Assembly (NCBI RefSeq): GCF_900100085.1
Contig: NZ_FNEJ01000017.1
Span: forward strand, 1 to 64,000
Direction of reading: 5' to 3'
DNA from: Salipiger marinus
Lineage (GTDB): Bacteria > Pseudomonadota > Alphaproteobacteria > Rhodobacterales > Rhodobacteraceae
DNA: 64,000 nt
This document shows, piece by piece, positions 33,224 to 41,459 of this stretch. The notes under the pieces are model-generated. The model was not told the origin of the DNA and searched no databases. It worked only from the letters and a program-made list of their open reading frames with translations. How positions within the stretch are numbered: position 1 is the first letter of the stretch; each line of letters begins with the position of its first letter. The position numbers were made by a program, and so were the translations under genes.

Positions 33224-34389
33224 GGCGGCTCTGCTCTGACCGGATGGTGCTGGGGGCGGGACTGGCGAGCCTGTCCTTCGGCAATGCGGTGCTGCTGCCG
33301 GTGCTGGTGCCGGTCGCGCTGGATGTGGGCCTGACCGAGGCCAAGGCCGGGCTGGTCCTGTCGCTGGGGGCGCTGATGGTGCCGCTGACGGCGCCGGTCT
33401 GGGGCGCGCGGGCCGACCGCATCGGCGCCGCCCGCGTCTTCCGCATTGGCGTGGCGGGGGGCGCGCTGTCCTTTCTGCTGCTGGCGCTGCTGCTCTGGGC
33501 GGCGCAGGCCGGGCATGTCATGGGCGTGGCGCTGTTTCTGGCGCTGGCGGCGGCGCGGATGCTCTATGGCGGCGTGGCCAGCGCCGCGCTGCCCGCGGCG
33601 GTAAGCCATCTTGCGGCAGACACCGATCCCGCCACCCGCACCCGCGCCATGTCGCTGCCGGGCACCGCCTTTACGCTGGGATCGCTGGCGGGGGCGGCAC
33701 TGGCGCTGCCGCTGATCCCGCTGGCCGGACCCATCGCGCCGCTTTTTGTGGTGGCGGCACTGGGCGGGCTCTGCGTGCTGCTGGCCCCGCACCCGCGCCA
33801 CGCGGCCCCCCCGCCAACTACGGTGCCAGCGCGGACGCTGCGGGCGGCGCCCTCCGGTCTGGTGATCTGCGCGGCGCTGGCGATGACGGGTCTGGCCATG
33901 GCCCATGCGCTGCTGCCGGTCCTGCTGCAGGCACGCGGTGCCCTGTCGGTCAGCGAGACGGTGCGCAGCGGCGCCTTTGCCGGGCTGGTGGCCACCATCG
34001 CAACGCTGGGCGGCATCCGTCTGGCGGCGCGGGCCGGGCTGGGGCCTGCAACAACCGCGCTGGCGGGCACGCTGGTGGCGGGGGCGGGGATGCTGGCACT
34101 GGCCTTGGCGCCGGGGGTGGCGGGCACCATCGCGGCGGTCAGCACCCTGTCTTTCGGGCTGGGGCTGCTGACCCCCAGCCTGCAGGCGCAGGTGTCGCTG
34201 GAGGCACGGGCGCAGGGACAGGCCGCAGGCCAGCTTTCCGCCGCGACCGGGCTTGCATGGATCGTGGGGCCTGCCGCCGGGCTGACGCTGCACGGGGTTT
34301 TCGGCGCGGCGATCCTGCCCGCCGCCGCCGCATTGCTGCTGCCCTTCGCCGCAGCGCTTGCCGGGCGCATCGCCGGGCAAGCGCGCTAG
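33220..34389 (+). CDS. MFS transporter at the end of the siderophore operon
   Basis: A 389-residue major facilitator with about twelve helices and the A-motif-like loop GARADRIGAARVF. Being translationally coupled to the siderophore importer suggests export of a siderophore or of its iron-free form after reduction. No siderophore biosynthesis gene is visible nearby, so xenosiderophore recycling is an alternative. Both roles are inference. Confidence 0.87.
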   Translation: MRRLCSDRMVLGAGLASLSFGNAVLLPVLVPVALDVGLTEAKAGLVLSLGALMVPLTAPVWGARADRIGAARVFRIGVAGGALSFLLLALLLWAAQAGHVMGVALFLALAAARMLYGGVASAALPAAVSHLAADTDPATRTRAMSLPGTAFTLGSLAGAALALPLIPLAGPIAPLFVVAALGGLCVLLAPHPRHAAPPPTTVPARTLRAAPSGLVICAALAMTGLAMAHALLPVLLQARGALSVSETVRSGAFAGLVATIATLGGIRLAARAGLGPATTALAGTLVAGAGMLALALAPGVAGTIAAVSTLSFGLGLLTPSLQAQVSLEARAQGQAAGQLSAATGLAWIVGPAAGLTLHGVFGAAILPAAAALLLPFAAALAGRIAGQAR

Positions 34390-34441
34390 GCCAGTCTAGG
34401 CCCGGGGCGACCTGCACGGCGTTCTTATCCGGCGGGGGCGG

Positions 34442-35314
34442 TCAGACCGCGTAGCGCTTTTCCAGCGTGTCAAAAAGATCCTTGCCGACCAGACGCTGGC
34501 GTTCGGCAAAGCTCGCCACCGGGCCGCCTTCGTCCATGCGGCCCTCGGCCCTGAGCTGCCCCAGCGCCGCCTGCATGCCATAGACCGCCGACTGCAGCGC
34601 GACATTGGCGTAAAGCACCAGCGAGAAACCCATCTCGCCCAGCTCGTCCAGCCCGAGGATCGGGGTCCGCCCCCCGACCACAAGGTTGACCAGCTGCGGC
34701 GTGCCCTTCAGCGCGGCGGGAATGCCGCGCAGTTCTTCCACCGACTGCGGCGCCTCTACAAAGGTGATGTCGGCGCCTTCCTCGACAAAGGCGGCGGCGC
34801 GGTCCAGCGCCTCGGTATAGCCGTCGGTGGCGCGGGCATCGGTGCGCGCCACGATCAGCGTGTTCTCGTCCTGCCGCGCGTCGACGGCGGCGCGGATGCG
34901 GGTCCGCGCCTCGGCCAGCGGCACCACCTCCTTGCCGGAGAAATGCCCGCAGCGCTTGGGGGTCTTCTGGTCCTCCAGCTGCACGGCGCTGGCCCCGGCG
35001 CGTTCCAGCGTGCGGATGGTGTGGCGCACGTTCAGCGCGTTGCCGAAGCCATTGTCCGCATCCACCACGATGGGAAGCTCGGTCGCGTCGCGGATCGTCG
35101 CGGTGTGCTGCGCGATCTCGTTCAGGCCGACAAAGCCCAGATCGGGCAGGCCAAGATAGGTGTTGGTCAGCCCCGCGCCCGACAGATAGACCGCCTCGAA
35201 GCCCTGGTCCTCGATGATCCGGGCCGCCAGCGCGTTGGCGGCACCCGGCATAAGCACGGGCCTGCCGCTGAGGATGCGGTGCTTGAAGGCGCGGTTGATC
35301 TCGTGGTTCAGCAT
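34442..35314 (-). CDS. Isocitrate lyase/PEP mutase-family C-C lyase (PrpB or dimethylmalate lyase-like)
   Basis: A 290-residue lyase. It keeps the metal-binding DADNGFGN, the LEDQ segment and the catalytic PKRCGH, which favours methylisocitrate-type over isocitrate lyases (usually KKCGH). The Cys and His indicate a true C-C lyase rather than a decarboxylase. It would cleave a 2-hydroxy di- or tricarboxylate to pyruvate, or to glyoxylate plus a second acid. It follows the PrpF-like gene by 15 bases. The partner genes suggest 2-methylisocitrate, dimethylmalate or a relative as substrate. Confidence 0.86.
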   Translation of the reverse strand: MLNHEINRAFKHRILSGRPVLMPGAANALAARIIEDQGFEAVYLSGAGLTNTYLGLPDLGFVGLNEIAQHTATIRDATELPIVVDADNGFGNALNVRHTIRTLERAGASAVQLEDQKTPKRCGHFSGKEVVPLAEARTRIRAAVDARQDENTLIVARTDARATDGYTEALDRAAAFVEEGADITFVEAPQSVEELRGIPAALKGTPQLVNLVVGGRTPILGLDELGEMGFSLVLYANVALQSAVYGMQAALGQLRAEGRMDEGGPVASFAERQRLVGKDLFDTLEKRYAV

Positions 35315-35329
35315 GAAGGGTCTCTTTCG

Positions 35330-36499
35330 TCAGGCAGTTTCAGTGGGGGAAAGGGTCGCAGGGGCGGGCACAAGCACCCGGCCTTCCATCAGGCGCCGCT
35401 GGGTGCGCAGGATGCGCGCGGCGGTGATCGTGCCAGAGGCCGGATCGCGCAGCGCACCGGTGCCGACGATGCCGCTTGGCGTGCCGATGCGGAGCGCCAG
35501 CGGATCGGCCCCGGGGGCCAGACAGGCCGCCACCACCGAGCCCTCGACGACCGCAGCGCAGGACAGCGCCAGCGCGCCGGTGACCGGCACCGCGCGATGC
35601 GCCTGCCCCGCAGAGATCATGCGGATCTGCAGATCCTGCGCCTCTGCCGCATGGGTCGCCCCGGTCAGGTCGGCATAGGCGGCGGGCGGGCCGACCATGG
35701 CCACCTTGGGCGTGGCGATGCGTTTCGCCGCCGCCTGCGGGCTGTCGGTCAGCCCCATCCGCACCGAGGCAAGCTGCCGGATCTCTTCCAGACGGGCCAT
35801 CAGCGCGGCATCGGCATCAATCGCGGCGGGATGCGCGCCGGTATCGCCGCCCACATCGGCGGCGCTGACAAAGACGGCAGGCACGGCGGCATCGATCATC
35901 GTGACCTGAACCTGCCGCCCGTCCGCCAGCACCAGCACATCCGAGCCTGCGCCACTGGGCAGGGTGCCGCGCCCGAACGTGTTGCCGGGATCAAGGAAAT
36001 CCAGCGCCACCGGGGCGCCGGTTCCGGTGACGCCGGGGATCTCGACCTCGCCCGTCACCGCCGCCTCGCCCTGCGCCACCGGGAAGCGGGCGACGATGAC
36101 CTTGCCGGAATTGGTGTTGTGGATGCGCACCACCGCCTCGCCGTCGCGCGGGCCGTCCACCAGCCCCTCGTCATAGGCAAAGGGGCCCATGGCGGAACTC
36201 ATGTTGCCGCAATTGCCGCTGAAATCGACGGTGTCATCGACCACGCCGACCTGCGCGAAGGTGTAGTCGATATCGGCATCGTCGCGGGTGGCGGGACCGA
36301 TGACGCAGATCTTGCTGAGCGAGGAGATGCCGCCGCCCATGCCGTTGAGCTGGCGCAGGTTGGGATCGGGGCTGCCCAGCATGGCGGCAAAGATCTGCGG
36401 CCAGAGCGTTTCATCCTTGGGCAGGTCCGCGCGCTTGAGCACCAGCGCCTTGGAGGTGCCGCCACGCATGAACACGGCGGGAATGCGGGTCTGGGTCAT
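35330..36499 (-). CDS. PrpF-family isomerase (aconitate/oxalomesaconate type)
   Basis: A 389-residue member of the PrpF family with the duplicated diaminopimelate-epimerase-like fold. It shows the family start IPAVFMRGGTSKALVLKRAD, GGGISSLSKICVIGP and the active-site-region SGNCGNMSSAMGPFA. Known members shift double bonds in methylaconitate, aconitate or 4-oxalomesaconate. The neighbouring lyase and tricarboxylate transporter agree with a tricarboxylate-like substrate. Its start overlaps the GntR stop (ATGA), so the three minus-strand genes form an operon. Confidence 0.88.
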   Translation of the reverse strand: MTQTRIPAVFMRGGTSKALVLKRADLPKDETLWPQIFAAMLGSPDPNLRQLNGMGGGISSLSKICVIGPATRDDADIDYTFAQVGVVDDTVDFSGNCGNMSSAMGPFAYDEGLVDGPRDGEAVVRIHNTNSGKVIVARFPVAQGEAAVTGEVEIPGVTGTGAPVALDFLDPGNTFGRGTLPSGAGSDVLVLADGRQVQVTMIDAAVPAVFVSAADVGGDTGAHPAAIDADAALMARLEEIRQLASVRMGLTDSPQAAAKRIATPKVAMVGPPAAYADLTGATHAAEAQDLQIRMISAGQAHRAVPVTGALALSCAAVVEGSVVAACLAPGADPLALRIGTPSGIVGTGALRDPASGTITAARILRTQRRLMEGRVLVPAPATLSPTETA

Positions 36500-37194
36500 T
36501 CGGTATCCTTCTCTGCCTCGGAAAGCTGCGCCTCGAGCGCGATCCAGCTGTTGCGGATGTGGCGGCGCATCAGCAGCCCCGCCACTTCGGAATCCCCGTC
36601 GGCGATGGCGGCGGCGATGCGTTCATGCTCGCGCAGCGCCTTGGCGCCGCGCCCGGTCACGTTGCGATGCTTGACCCGCAGCAGCGACAGCTGCGGATAA
36701 AGCTCGCGGGTCAGATAGCGCAGGATGATCGGGTTCGCGGCCATCTGCGCGGTCACCATATGGAAATCGCGATCCCCGGCCCCCTGCAGATAGGCGCCCT
36801 GCGGATGCGCGCCGACCTCCTGCGCGTGCTGGTCCAGCAGCACGCGAAAGCGCCGCGCGGTGCCGGCCTCCGCCTTGGCGGCGGCGAGCATGGCGGCTTC
36901 GCTTTCCAGCGCCGCGCGCACCTCATAAAGCGCGCGGGCATCGGCGCGGCTCATGACGCGGACGCGGGCGCCGCTATTGGGGACAATCGTCACAAGGCCG
37001 GTTTCGCTGAGCAGGTTCAGCGCGGCGCGCACCGGGCCACGGCTGACCTCGAACCGCTCCGCCAAAGCCACCTCTCCCAGCCGGGCGCCGGGCTGCAGCC
37101 GCCCGCCCAGAATGTCCCCCCGCAGTTCGGTGGCGAGGCGCTCGGGCACCGGCCCCCGCGATTCTTCGGATTTTGTTGACAATTTACCACCCAT
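36496..37194 (-). CDS. GntR-family regulator with FCD domain
   Basis: A 232-residue regulator: winged helix (LGEVALAERFEVSRGPVRAA) and an all-helical FCD ligand domain with metal-binding His residues (DRDFHMVTAQM, EHERIAAAIADGD). FCD regulators typically repress acid catabolism genes until the acid binds. It is the first gene of the isomerase-lyase operon and divergent from the tripartite transporter, so it probably controls both. Confidence 0.9.
   Translation of the reverse strand: MGGKLSTKSEESRGPVPERLATELRGDILGGRLQPGARLGEVALAERFEVSRGPVRAALNLLSETGLVTIVPNSGARVRVMSRADARALYEVRAALESEAAMLAAAKAEAGTARRFRVLLDQHAQEVGAHPQGAYLQGAGDRDFHMVTAQMAANPIILRYLTRELYPQLSLLRVKHRNVTGRGAKALREHERIAAAIADGDSEVAGLLMRRHIRNSWIALEAQLSEAEKDTE
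37173..37182. promoter_or_regulatory. Palindrome TTGT-TG-ACAA at the start of the GntR gene
   Basis: A perfect four-base dyad with a two-base centre, of the TTGTNNACAA kind known for FCD-type GntR regulators. It lies a few codons inside the GntR gene itself, 181 bases from the transporter start codon. It may be an autoregulatory site. Confidence 0.4.
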
Positions 37195-37258
37195 ACAGAC
37201 AGTGATTTTGTGGCAGACTCTACCAGATTGGCGAAAAAATCAATTATATCCGTTAGTT

Positions 37259-37284
37259 TGTCAAGTAGTAGCGGAGGGTTGACA
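37259..37284. promoter_or_regulatory. TGTCAA-N14-TTGACA inverted repeat in the divergent region
   Basis: Two perfect six-base arms in a locally AT-rich 168-base gap between the GntR and TctC genes. The right arm is also a perfect -35 hexamer facing the transporter. I see no matching -10 at 17 bases, so it may be a promoter element, regulator half-sites, or both. Confidence 0.4.
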
Positions 37285-37362
37285 GAAAAACAGGCAAAGC
37301 GTTAACACTGAGGACCATCAGATTGCACTACAATCAATCGGCTTGATCACTTGGGAGGAACC

Positions 37363-38358
37363 ATGACCATGCAAAGACGCCACTTCACCACCGCCGCACT
37401 GGGCCTGACGCTGGCCACAGCGCTGACGCCGCTGGCCGCCACCGCACAGACCGACTGGCCGCCGCAGAAGCTGACCTTCGTCGTGGCGCTTGGGCCGGGC
37501 GGGTCCGCCGACCGCACCGCCCGCGCGCTGGCGCAGCGCATGCAGGAAGAGCTGGGCGTGCCGATTTCGGTCATCAATCAGGAAGGCGGCGGCGGGCATG
37601 TGGGGCATACCTACTTCACCCAGATGCCCAGCGATGGCAGCTACTTCCTTGCCACCTCCATCCACCCCTACATCGCCAACGCGATGCTGCGGTTCGATGC
37701 CGATTACACGCTGGAGGATTTTGCCTTCATCAACGGCCAGTGGAACGACTACGACCTTTTCGCCGTGAATGCCGAAACGCCCTATACCACGCTGGCGGAA
37801 TTCATGGCGGCGGCCAAGGAAAACCCGGGCGCGCTGCGCGTCTCGGTGGTGCCCGGCTCCACCGGCGCGATCAACCTTGAACTCGCGCTCGAAGCCTATG
37901 GGCTCGACCCTTCGGCGGTCAGCGTCGTGACCTATGAATCGGGGGGTGCGGCGCGCACCGCCGTGGCGGGCGGGCAGGTCGACATGACCGTGCTGGCCGC
38001 CGATGGCACGCTGTCGATCGCCGAATACATCCGGCCTCTGGCGCTGGCCGCAGACAACGCGAGCAAGGACTGGGACGCGCCCACGCTGAACGCCGCACTG
38101 GAACAGGACGGACACGAAGCCGTGCCGGTTCTGGCCGGATCCATGCGCGGGCTGGCCGCCCATGCCGCCTTCAAGGAAGAGAACCCGGAAGGCTTCCAGA
38201 AGATGGTCGACGCCTATCAGGCCGTGCTGGAGGATCCGGAATTTGTCGCCTCGCTGGAGGCGCAGGACATCGGCGCAGAATGGCTTGGCCCTGAGCGCAC
38301 GTCCGAGATCATCACCTCGAACTTCGACATCCTGAAGCGCTACGAAGGCGACGAGTGA
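37363..38358 (+). CDS. tctC: Tripartite tricarboxylate transporter substrate-binding protein (TctC family)
   Basis: A 331-residue periplasmic Bug-type protein. A leader (MTMQRRHFTTAALGLTLATA) ends near ATAQT; the mature part has KLTFVVALGPGGSADRTARA and VINQEGGGGHVGH, the usual ligand-binding loops. The ATG at 37363 has GGGAGGAA upstream. It delivers a carboxylate to the TctB-TctA channel. The neighbouring isomerase and lyase suggest the ligand is their substrate. Confidence 0.9.
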   Translation: MTMQRRHFTTAALGLTLATALTPLAATAQTDWPPQKLTFVVALGPGGSADRTARALAQRMQEELGVPISVINQEGGGGHVGHTYFTQMPSDGSYFLATSIHPYIANAMLRFDADYTLEDFAFINGQWNDYDLFAVNAETPYTTLAEFMAAAKENPGALRVSVVPGSTGAINLELALEAYGLDPSAVSVVTYESGGAARTAVAGGQVDMTVLAADGTLSIAEYIRPLALAADNASKDWDAPTLNAALEQDGHEAVPVLAGSMRGLAAHAAFKEENPEGFQKMVDAYQAVLEDPEFVASLEAQDIGAEWLGPERTSEIITSNFDILKRYEGDE

Positions 38359-38364
38359 TGCCAC

Positions 38365-38389
38365 GGCGGGAGCTTCGGCTCCCGCCTTT
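38365..38389 (+). terminator. UUCG-loop hairpin between tctC and tctB
   Basis: GGCGGGAGC (38365-38373) and GCTCCCGCC (38378-38386) form a perfect nine-pair stem capped by TTCG and followed by TTT. It starts seven bases after the tctC stop codon. As part of one operon it would act as a partial terminator or 3' end protector, giving more binding protein than channel. Confidence 0.8.
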
Positions 38390-38417
38390 CCAGCCAAACC
38401 CACGGGAGGAGACCGCG

Positions 38418-38855
38418 ATGAGCGCGAGGTTACCCGCCACCCATGCCGCCCTGCTCGGCATCATTCTGGCTCTTTCCGGCTATATCGGCTGGAGCGCGGT
38501 TCAGGCGTCGGCCAAGCTGAACAACCTTGTGGTGATCGCCCCCGTCGGGGCCGCGATGCTGCTGCTGGCGGTGGCGCTGATCGTCAATGCCCTGCGCCGT
38601 CCCGCCCCCGAACCGGGCGAGACCACCTCGGTCTGGGGCGATCTGCTGCTGCTCGCCGGGTTTGCGGTGTTCTGCTACGCGCTGACCCATGTGGGCTTTG
38701 ACGTGGCGACCTTTGCCTTCGTCTGGGCGGGCGTGGTGATGAGCGGGGGCAAGGGGCTCTGGCAGCCGCCGCTTTTTGCCGCGCTCTTCACGCTGCTGCT
38801 GGTCAAGACCTTCGGCGCGCTTTTCCCCTATCCGATGCTGACGCTGGTTCTGTGA
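38418..38855 (+). CDS. tctB: Tripartite tricarboxylate transporter small subunit (TctB family)
   Basis: A 145-residue membrane protein with four predicted helices (HAALLGIILALSGYIGWSAV, VVIAPVGAAMLLLAVALIV, LLLLAGFAVFCYALTHVGF, PLFAALFTLLLVKTFGALF). The ATG at 38418 has GGGAGGAG upstream and is preferred to the earlier in-frame start at 38355. It ends one base before tctA. Confidence 0.88.
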   Translation: MSARLPATHAALLGIILALSGYIGWSAVQASAKLNNLVVIAPVGAAMLLLAVALIVNALRRPAPEPGETTSVWGDLLLLAGFAVFCYALTHVGFDVATFAFVWAGVVMSGGKGLWQPPLFAALFTLLLVKTFGALFPYPMLTLVL

Positions 38856-38856
38856 C

Positions 38857-40371
38857 ATGATCGACACCTTCGCGTTTTCGCAGGCCATGGGCCTGCTGTT
38901 CAGCAGCATCGACCCGTGGCTCTGGGTCATTCCCGGCCTGCTGATCGGCCTGATCTTCGGCTCCATCCCGGGCCTGCAGATCTCCATGGCCATGGCGGTG
39001 TTCCTGCCGGTGACCTTCGGCATGGATTTCCTGCAGGCCATGCTGTTCCTGACCTCGATCTTCACCGGCGGCGCCTATGGCGGCGGGGTCACGGCGATCC
39101 TGATGAACATCCCTGGATCCTCCTCCTCCATCGCCACCGCCTTTGACGGCTATCCCATGGCGCGGCAGGGCAAGCATAACGAGGCGCTGGGGCTGGGGCT
39201 CGCCGCCTCGGTGGTCGGTGCCTTTGTCGGCTACATCCTGCTGCTGCTGCTGATCGGCCCGCTGGCCGCCTTCGTGCTGAAGATCGGCCCGATGGAAATG
39301 GTGGTCGTGGTGCTGTGGGGTCTGACGCTGATCGCCACGCTGAACGACAGCAGCCTGCCCAAGGGCCTGATGGCGGGCGCGTTCGGGCTGATGCTCAGCC
39401 AGATCGGCATGTCGACCACCGGCGTCATGCGCACCACGGTGGGCAATCCGCATCTGCTGGACGGGATTTCGGTGGTCCCCGCCATGATCGGCATCTTCGC
39501 CGCCTCCGAACTGCTGCGCCTGCGCGGCGGCAGCTATCTGGTGCAGGACGAAACCCAGCGCGACATCTCGCTGCCCAAGATCCTGCGCGGGGTCGCCGAG
39601 ACCTTCCGCCATCCCGGCGTGCTGATCCGGGGCAGCCTGATCGGCGCGGTGATCGGCGCGATCCCGGGCGTGGGATCCTCGGTGGCCAATCTCGTCTCTT
39701 ATGGCGAGGCCAAGCGCACCTCCAAGACGCCCGAGATCTTTGGCAAGGGCGCCCCGGACGGGGTGATCGCGGCGGAATCCGCCAATAGCAGCTCCGAAGG
39801 CGGGTCGATGACGGCGCTGCTGGCGCTGGGGATCCCGGGGGGCGCCGCCACGGCGGTGCTGCTGGCGGCGTTCTCGTTCCACAACATCATCGGCGGGCCG
39901 TCCTTCATCCGCAACCAGACCGACATCGTCTATTCGATCATCCTCGGCAATCTGGGGCAGGTCGTGCTGCTGGCGGTGATCGGGCTGCTGATGCTGCGGG
40001 TGCTGGGGATGGTGGTGCGCGTGCCGCTCGCCTATCTGGTGCCCAGCGTTCTGGCCATGTGCGCATGGGGCGGCTATGGCATCACCGGCACCATCGCCGG
40101 GCCGCTCACCGTGGCGGCCTTTGCGGGGCTGGGCTGGCTGATGCGGCGCAATGACTATCCGGTGGCGGCCACGGTGATCGGCCTGCTGCTGGGACGGATG
40201 ATGGAAGGGGAACTGGTGCGGACCTTGCAGATCTCGGGGGGCAGGCCCTTCGCCTATCTGATGGAGCGGCCGATCGCGATGGGGCTTTTTGTGGTGATGA
40301 TCCTCGTGCTGGTCGGGGCGCCGCTGCTGAAATCGCTGCGGCGGCACCGGCAGCGCCGGACGGGCGCATGA
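38857..40371 (+). CDS. tctA: Tripartite tricarboxylate transporter large subunit (TctA family)
   Basis: A 504-residue channel protein with about twelve helices. Family hallmarks are IFGSIPGLQISMAMAVFLPV, GGAYGGGVTAILMNIPGSSS and the second-repeat SANSSSEGGSMTALLALGIP. It imports the carboxylate with proton or sodium coupling together with TctB and TctC. It overlaps the next gene by four bases. Confidence 0.94.
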   Translation: MIDTFAFSQAMGLLFSSIDPWLWVIPGLLIGLIFGSIPGLQISMAMAVFLPVTFGMDFLQAMLFLTSIFTGGAYGGGVTAILMNIPGSSSSIATAFDGYPMARQGKHNEALGLGLAASVVGAFVGYILLLLLIGPLAAFVLKIGPMEMVVVVLWGLTLIATLNDSSLPKGLMAGAFGLMLSQIGMSTTGVMRTTVGNPHLLDGISVVPAMIGIFAASELLRLRGGSYLVQDETQRDISLPKILRGVAETFRHPGVLIRGSLIGAVIGAIPGVGSSVANLVSYGEAKRTSKTPEIFGKGAPDGVIAAESANSSSEGGSMTALLALGIPGGAATAVLLAAFSFHNIIGGPSFIRNQTDIVYSIILGNLGQVVLLAVIGLLMLRVLGMVVRVPLAYLVPSVLAMCAWGGYGITGTIAGPLTVAAFAGLGWLMRRNDYPVAATVIGLLLGRMMEGELVRTLQISGGRPFAYLMERPIAMGLFVVMILVLVGAPLLKSLRRHRQRRTGA

Positions 40372-41426
40372 GCCTGCTGCCCCCGGGCGTCCTGCGGGGG
40401 CTTGCCACCATCGCCATGGGTGCCAGCGGCGGCGCGGTCTTCTTTGCGCTGAACCTGCCGCTGCCATGGGTGCTGGGCAGCCTTGCCGCCTCGGCGCTGG
40501 TCACGCAGGCCACCCGGTTCCGGCCCAAGCTGCCGCCCTCGTGGCGCAGCTTCGCCATGGTCGCCATCGGCACCATGCTTGGCACCGGCTTCACGCAGGA
40601 CGTGGTGGCGCGGTCGGGCAGCTGGGTGCTGAGCCTGATCGCCATGTCGCTGCTGTCGCTTGGCTTTTTCCTGCTGGCCTATGGCGTGTTCCGCCGCTGG
40701 GGCAACATGTCCCGGCAGACGGCCCTGTTCGCCGCGATCCCCGGCGGGCTGTCGGTGGTCACCATGCTTGCCGAGGAGGCCGGGGCGGAAACCAACCGCG
40801 TGGTGCTCTGCCATACCGCGCGGCTGGTGGTGCTGCTGGTCTCGGCGCCGCTGGTCATCCAAGGCCTGTCCGGGATCGACCTTGCCGATGCCAACAGCAC
40901 GATGTTCCACGGCGCCGAACAGCTGGACCCGCTGCGGCACGGGCTGCTGGCGCTGGCGGCCCTCGCCAGCTGGTTTGCGGCGAAACACCTGCGCTTTCCC
41001 TCCGGCATGCTGATGCTGCCGCTGCTGGCCTCGGCGCTTCTGCATGCCACCGGGCTGGTGACGGTGCATGTGCCGCCGCTGCTGTCGGTGCTGGCGCAGG
41101 TGGTGATCGGGTCGGGCGTGGGCGCGCGGTTCGCGCAATATACCCCGCGCCAGATCGCCCGCGATGGCGGGCTGGCAGCGCTGGTGGGCGCAGCCCTTGC
41201 GGTCGGATCGCTGGCAGGCGCCATGCTGCTGGTGCCGCTGACCGGCGAGGAGGTGGCGCCGCTGTTTCTGGCCTATCTGCCCGGCGGGGCGCCGGAACTG
41301 GGCGTGGTGGCGCTGGCGCTGATGATCGATCCCGCCATGGTCGCGGCCCATCACGTGCTGCGGGTGTTCCTGATCGTCGCCGCCCTGCCTGCCGCCGCGC
41401 GGCGCTTCGGCAGGGACGAGCCCTGA
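40368..41426 (+). CDS. AbrB-family membrane protein (duplicated AbrB domain)
   Basis: A 352-residue membrane protein with about ten helices in two AbrB repeats (LPWVLGSLAASALVTQATRF in the first, FPSGMLMLPLLASALLHATG in the second). The family is often mislabelled ammonia monooxygenase and frequently sits beside Tct transporters; its role is unknown, possibly an accessory or exporter. It is translationally coupled to tctA. Confidence 0.86.
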   Translation: MSLLPPGVLRGLATIAMGASGGAVFFALNLPLPWVLGSLAASALVTQATRFRPKLPPSWRSFAMVAIGTMLGTGFTQDVVARSGSWVLSLIAMSLLSLGFFLLAYGVFRRWGNMSRQTALFAAIPGGLSVVTMLAEEAGAETNRVVLCHTARLVVLLVSAPLVIQGLSGIDLADANSTMFHGAEQLDPLRHGLLALAALASWFAAKHLRFPSGMLMLPLLASALLHATGLVTVHVPPLLSVLAQVVIGSGVGARFAQYTPRQIARDGGLAALVGAALAVGSLAGAMLLVPLTGEEVAPLFLAYLPGGAPELGVVALALMIDPAMVAAHHVLRVFLIVAALPAAARRFGRDEP

Positions 41427-41430
41427 GGCG

Positions 41431-41453
41431 GCGCAGGGCGGTCCGCCCTGCGC
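41431..41453. terminator. Bidirectional hairpin between convergent genes
   Basis: GCGCAGGGCG and CGCCCTGCGC pair perfectly over ten bases with a three-base loop. It fills the 33-base gap between the AbrB-family gene and the convergent GMC oxidoreductase gene, so it can end transcripts from both sides. Confidence 0.75.
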
Positions 41454-41459
41454 CCGGCC

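Noticed and set aside
34390-34441. Terminator between the MFS and PrpB-like lyase genes
   Set aside because: The genes converge here, but I found no stem longer than a few pairs.
40368-41426. Ammonia monooxygenase
   Set aside because: Homologues are often labelled this way, but the protein is an AbrB-family membrane protein with no metal-binding monooxygenase features.
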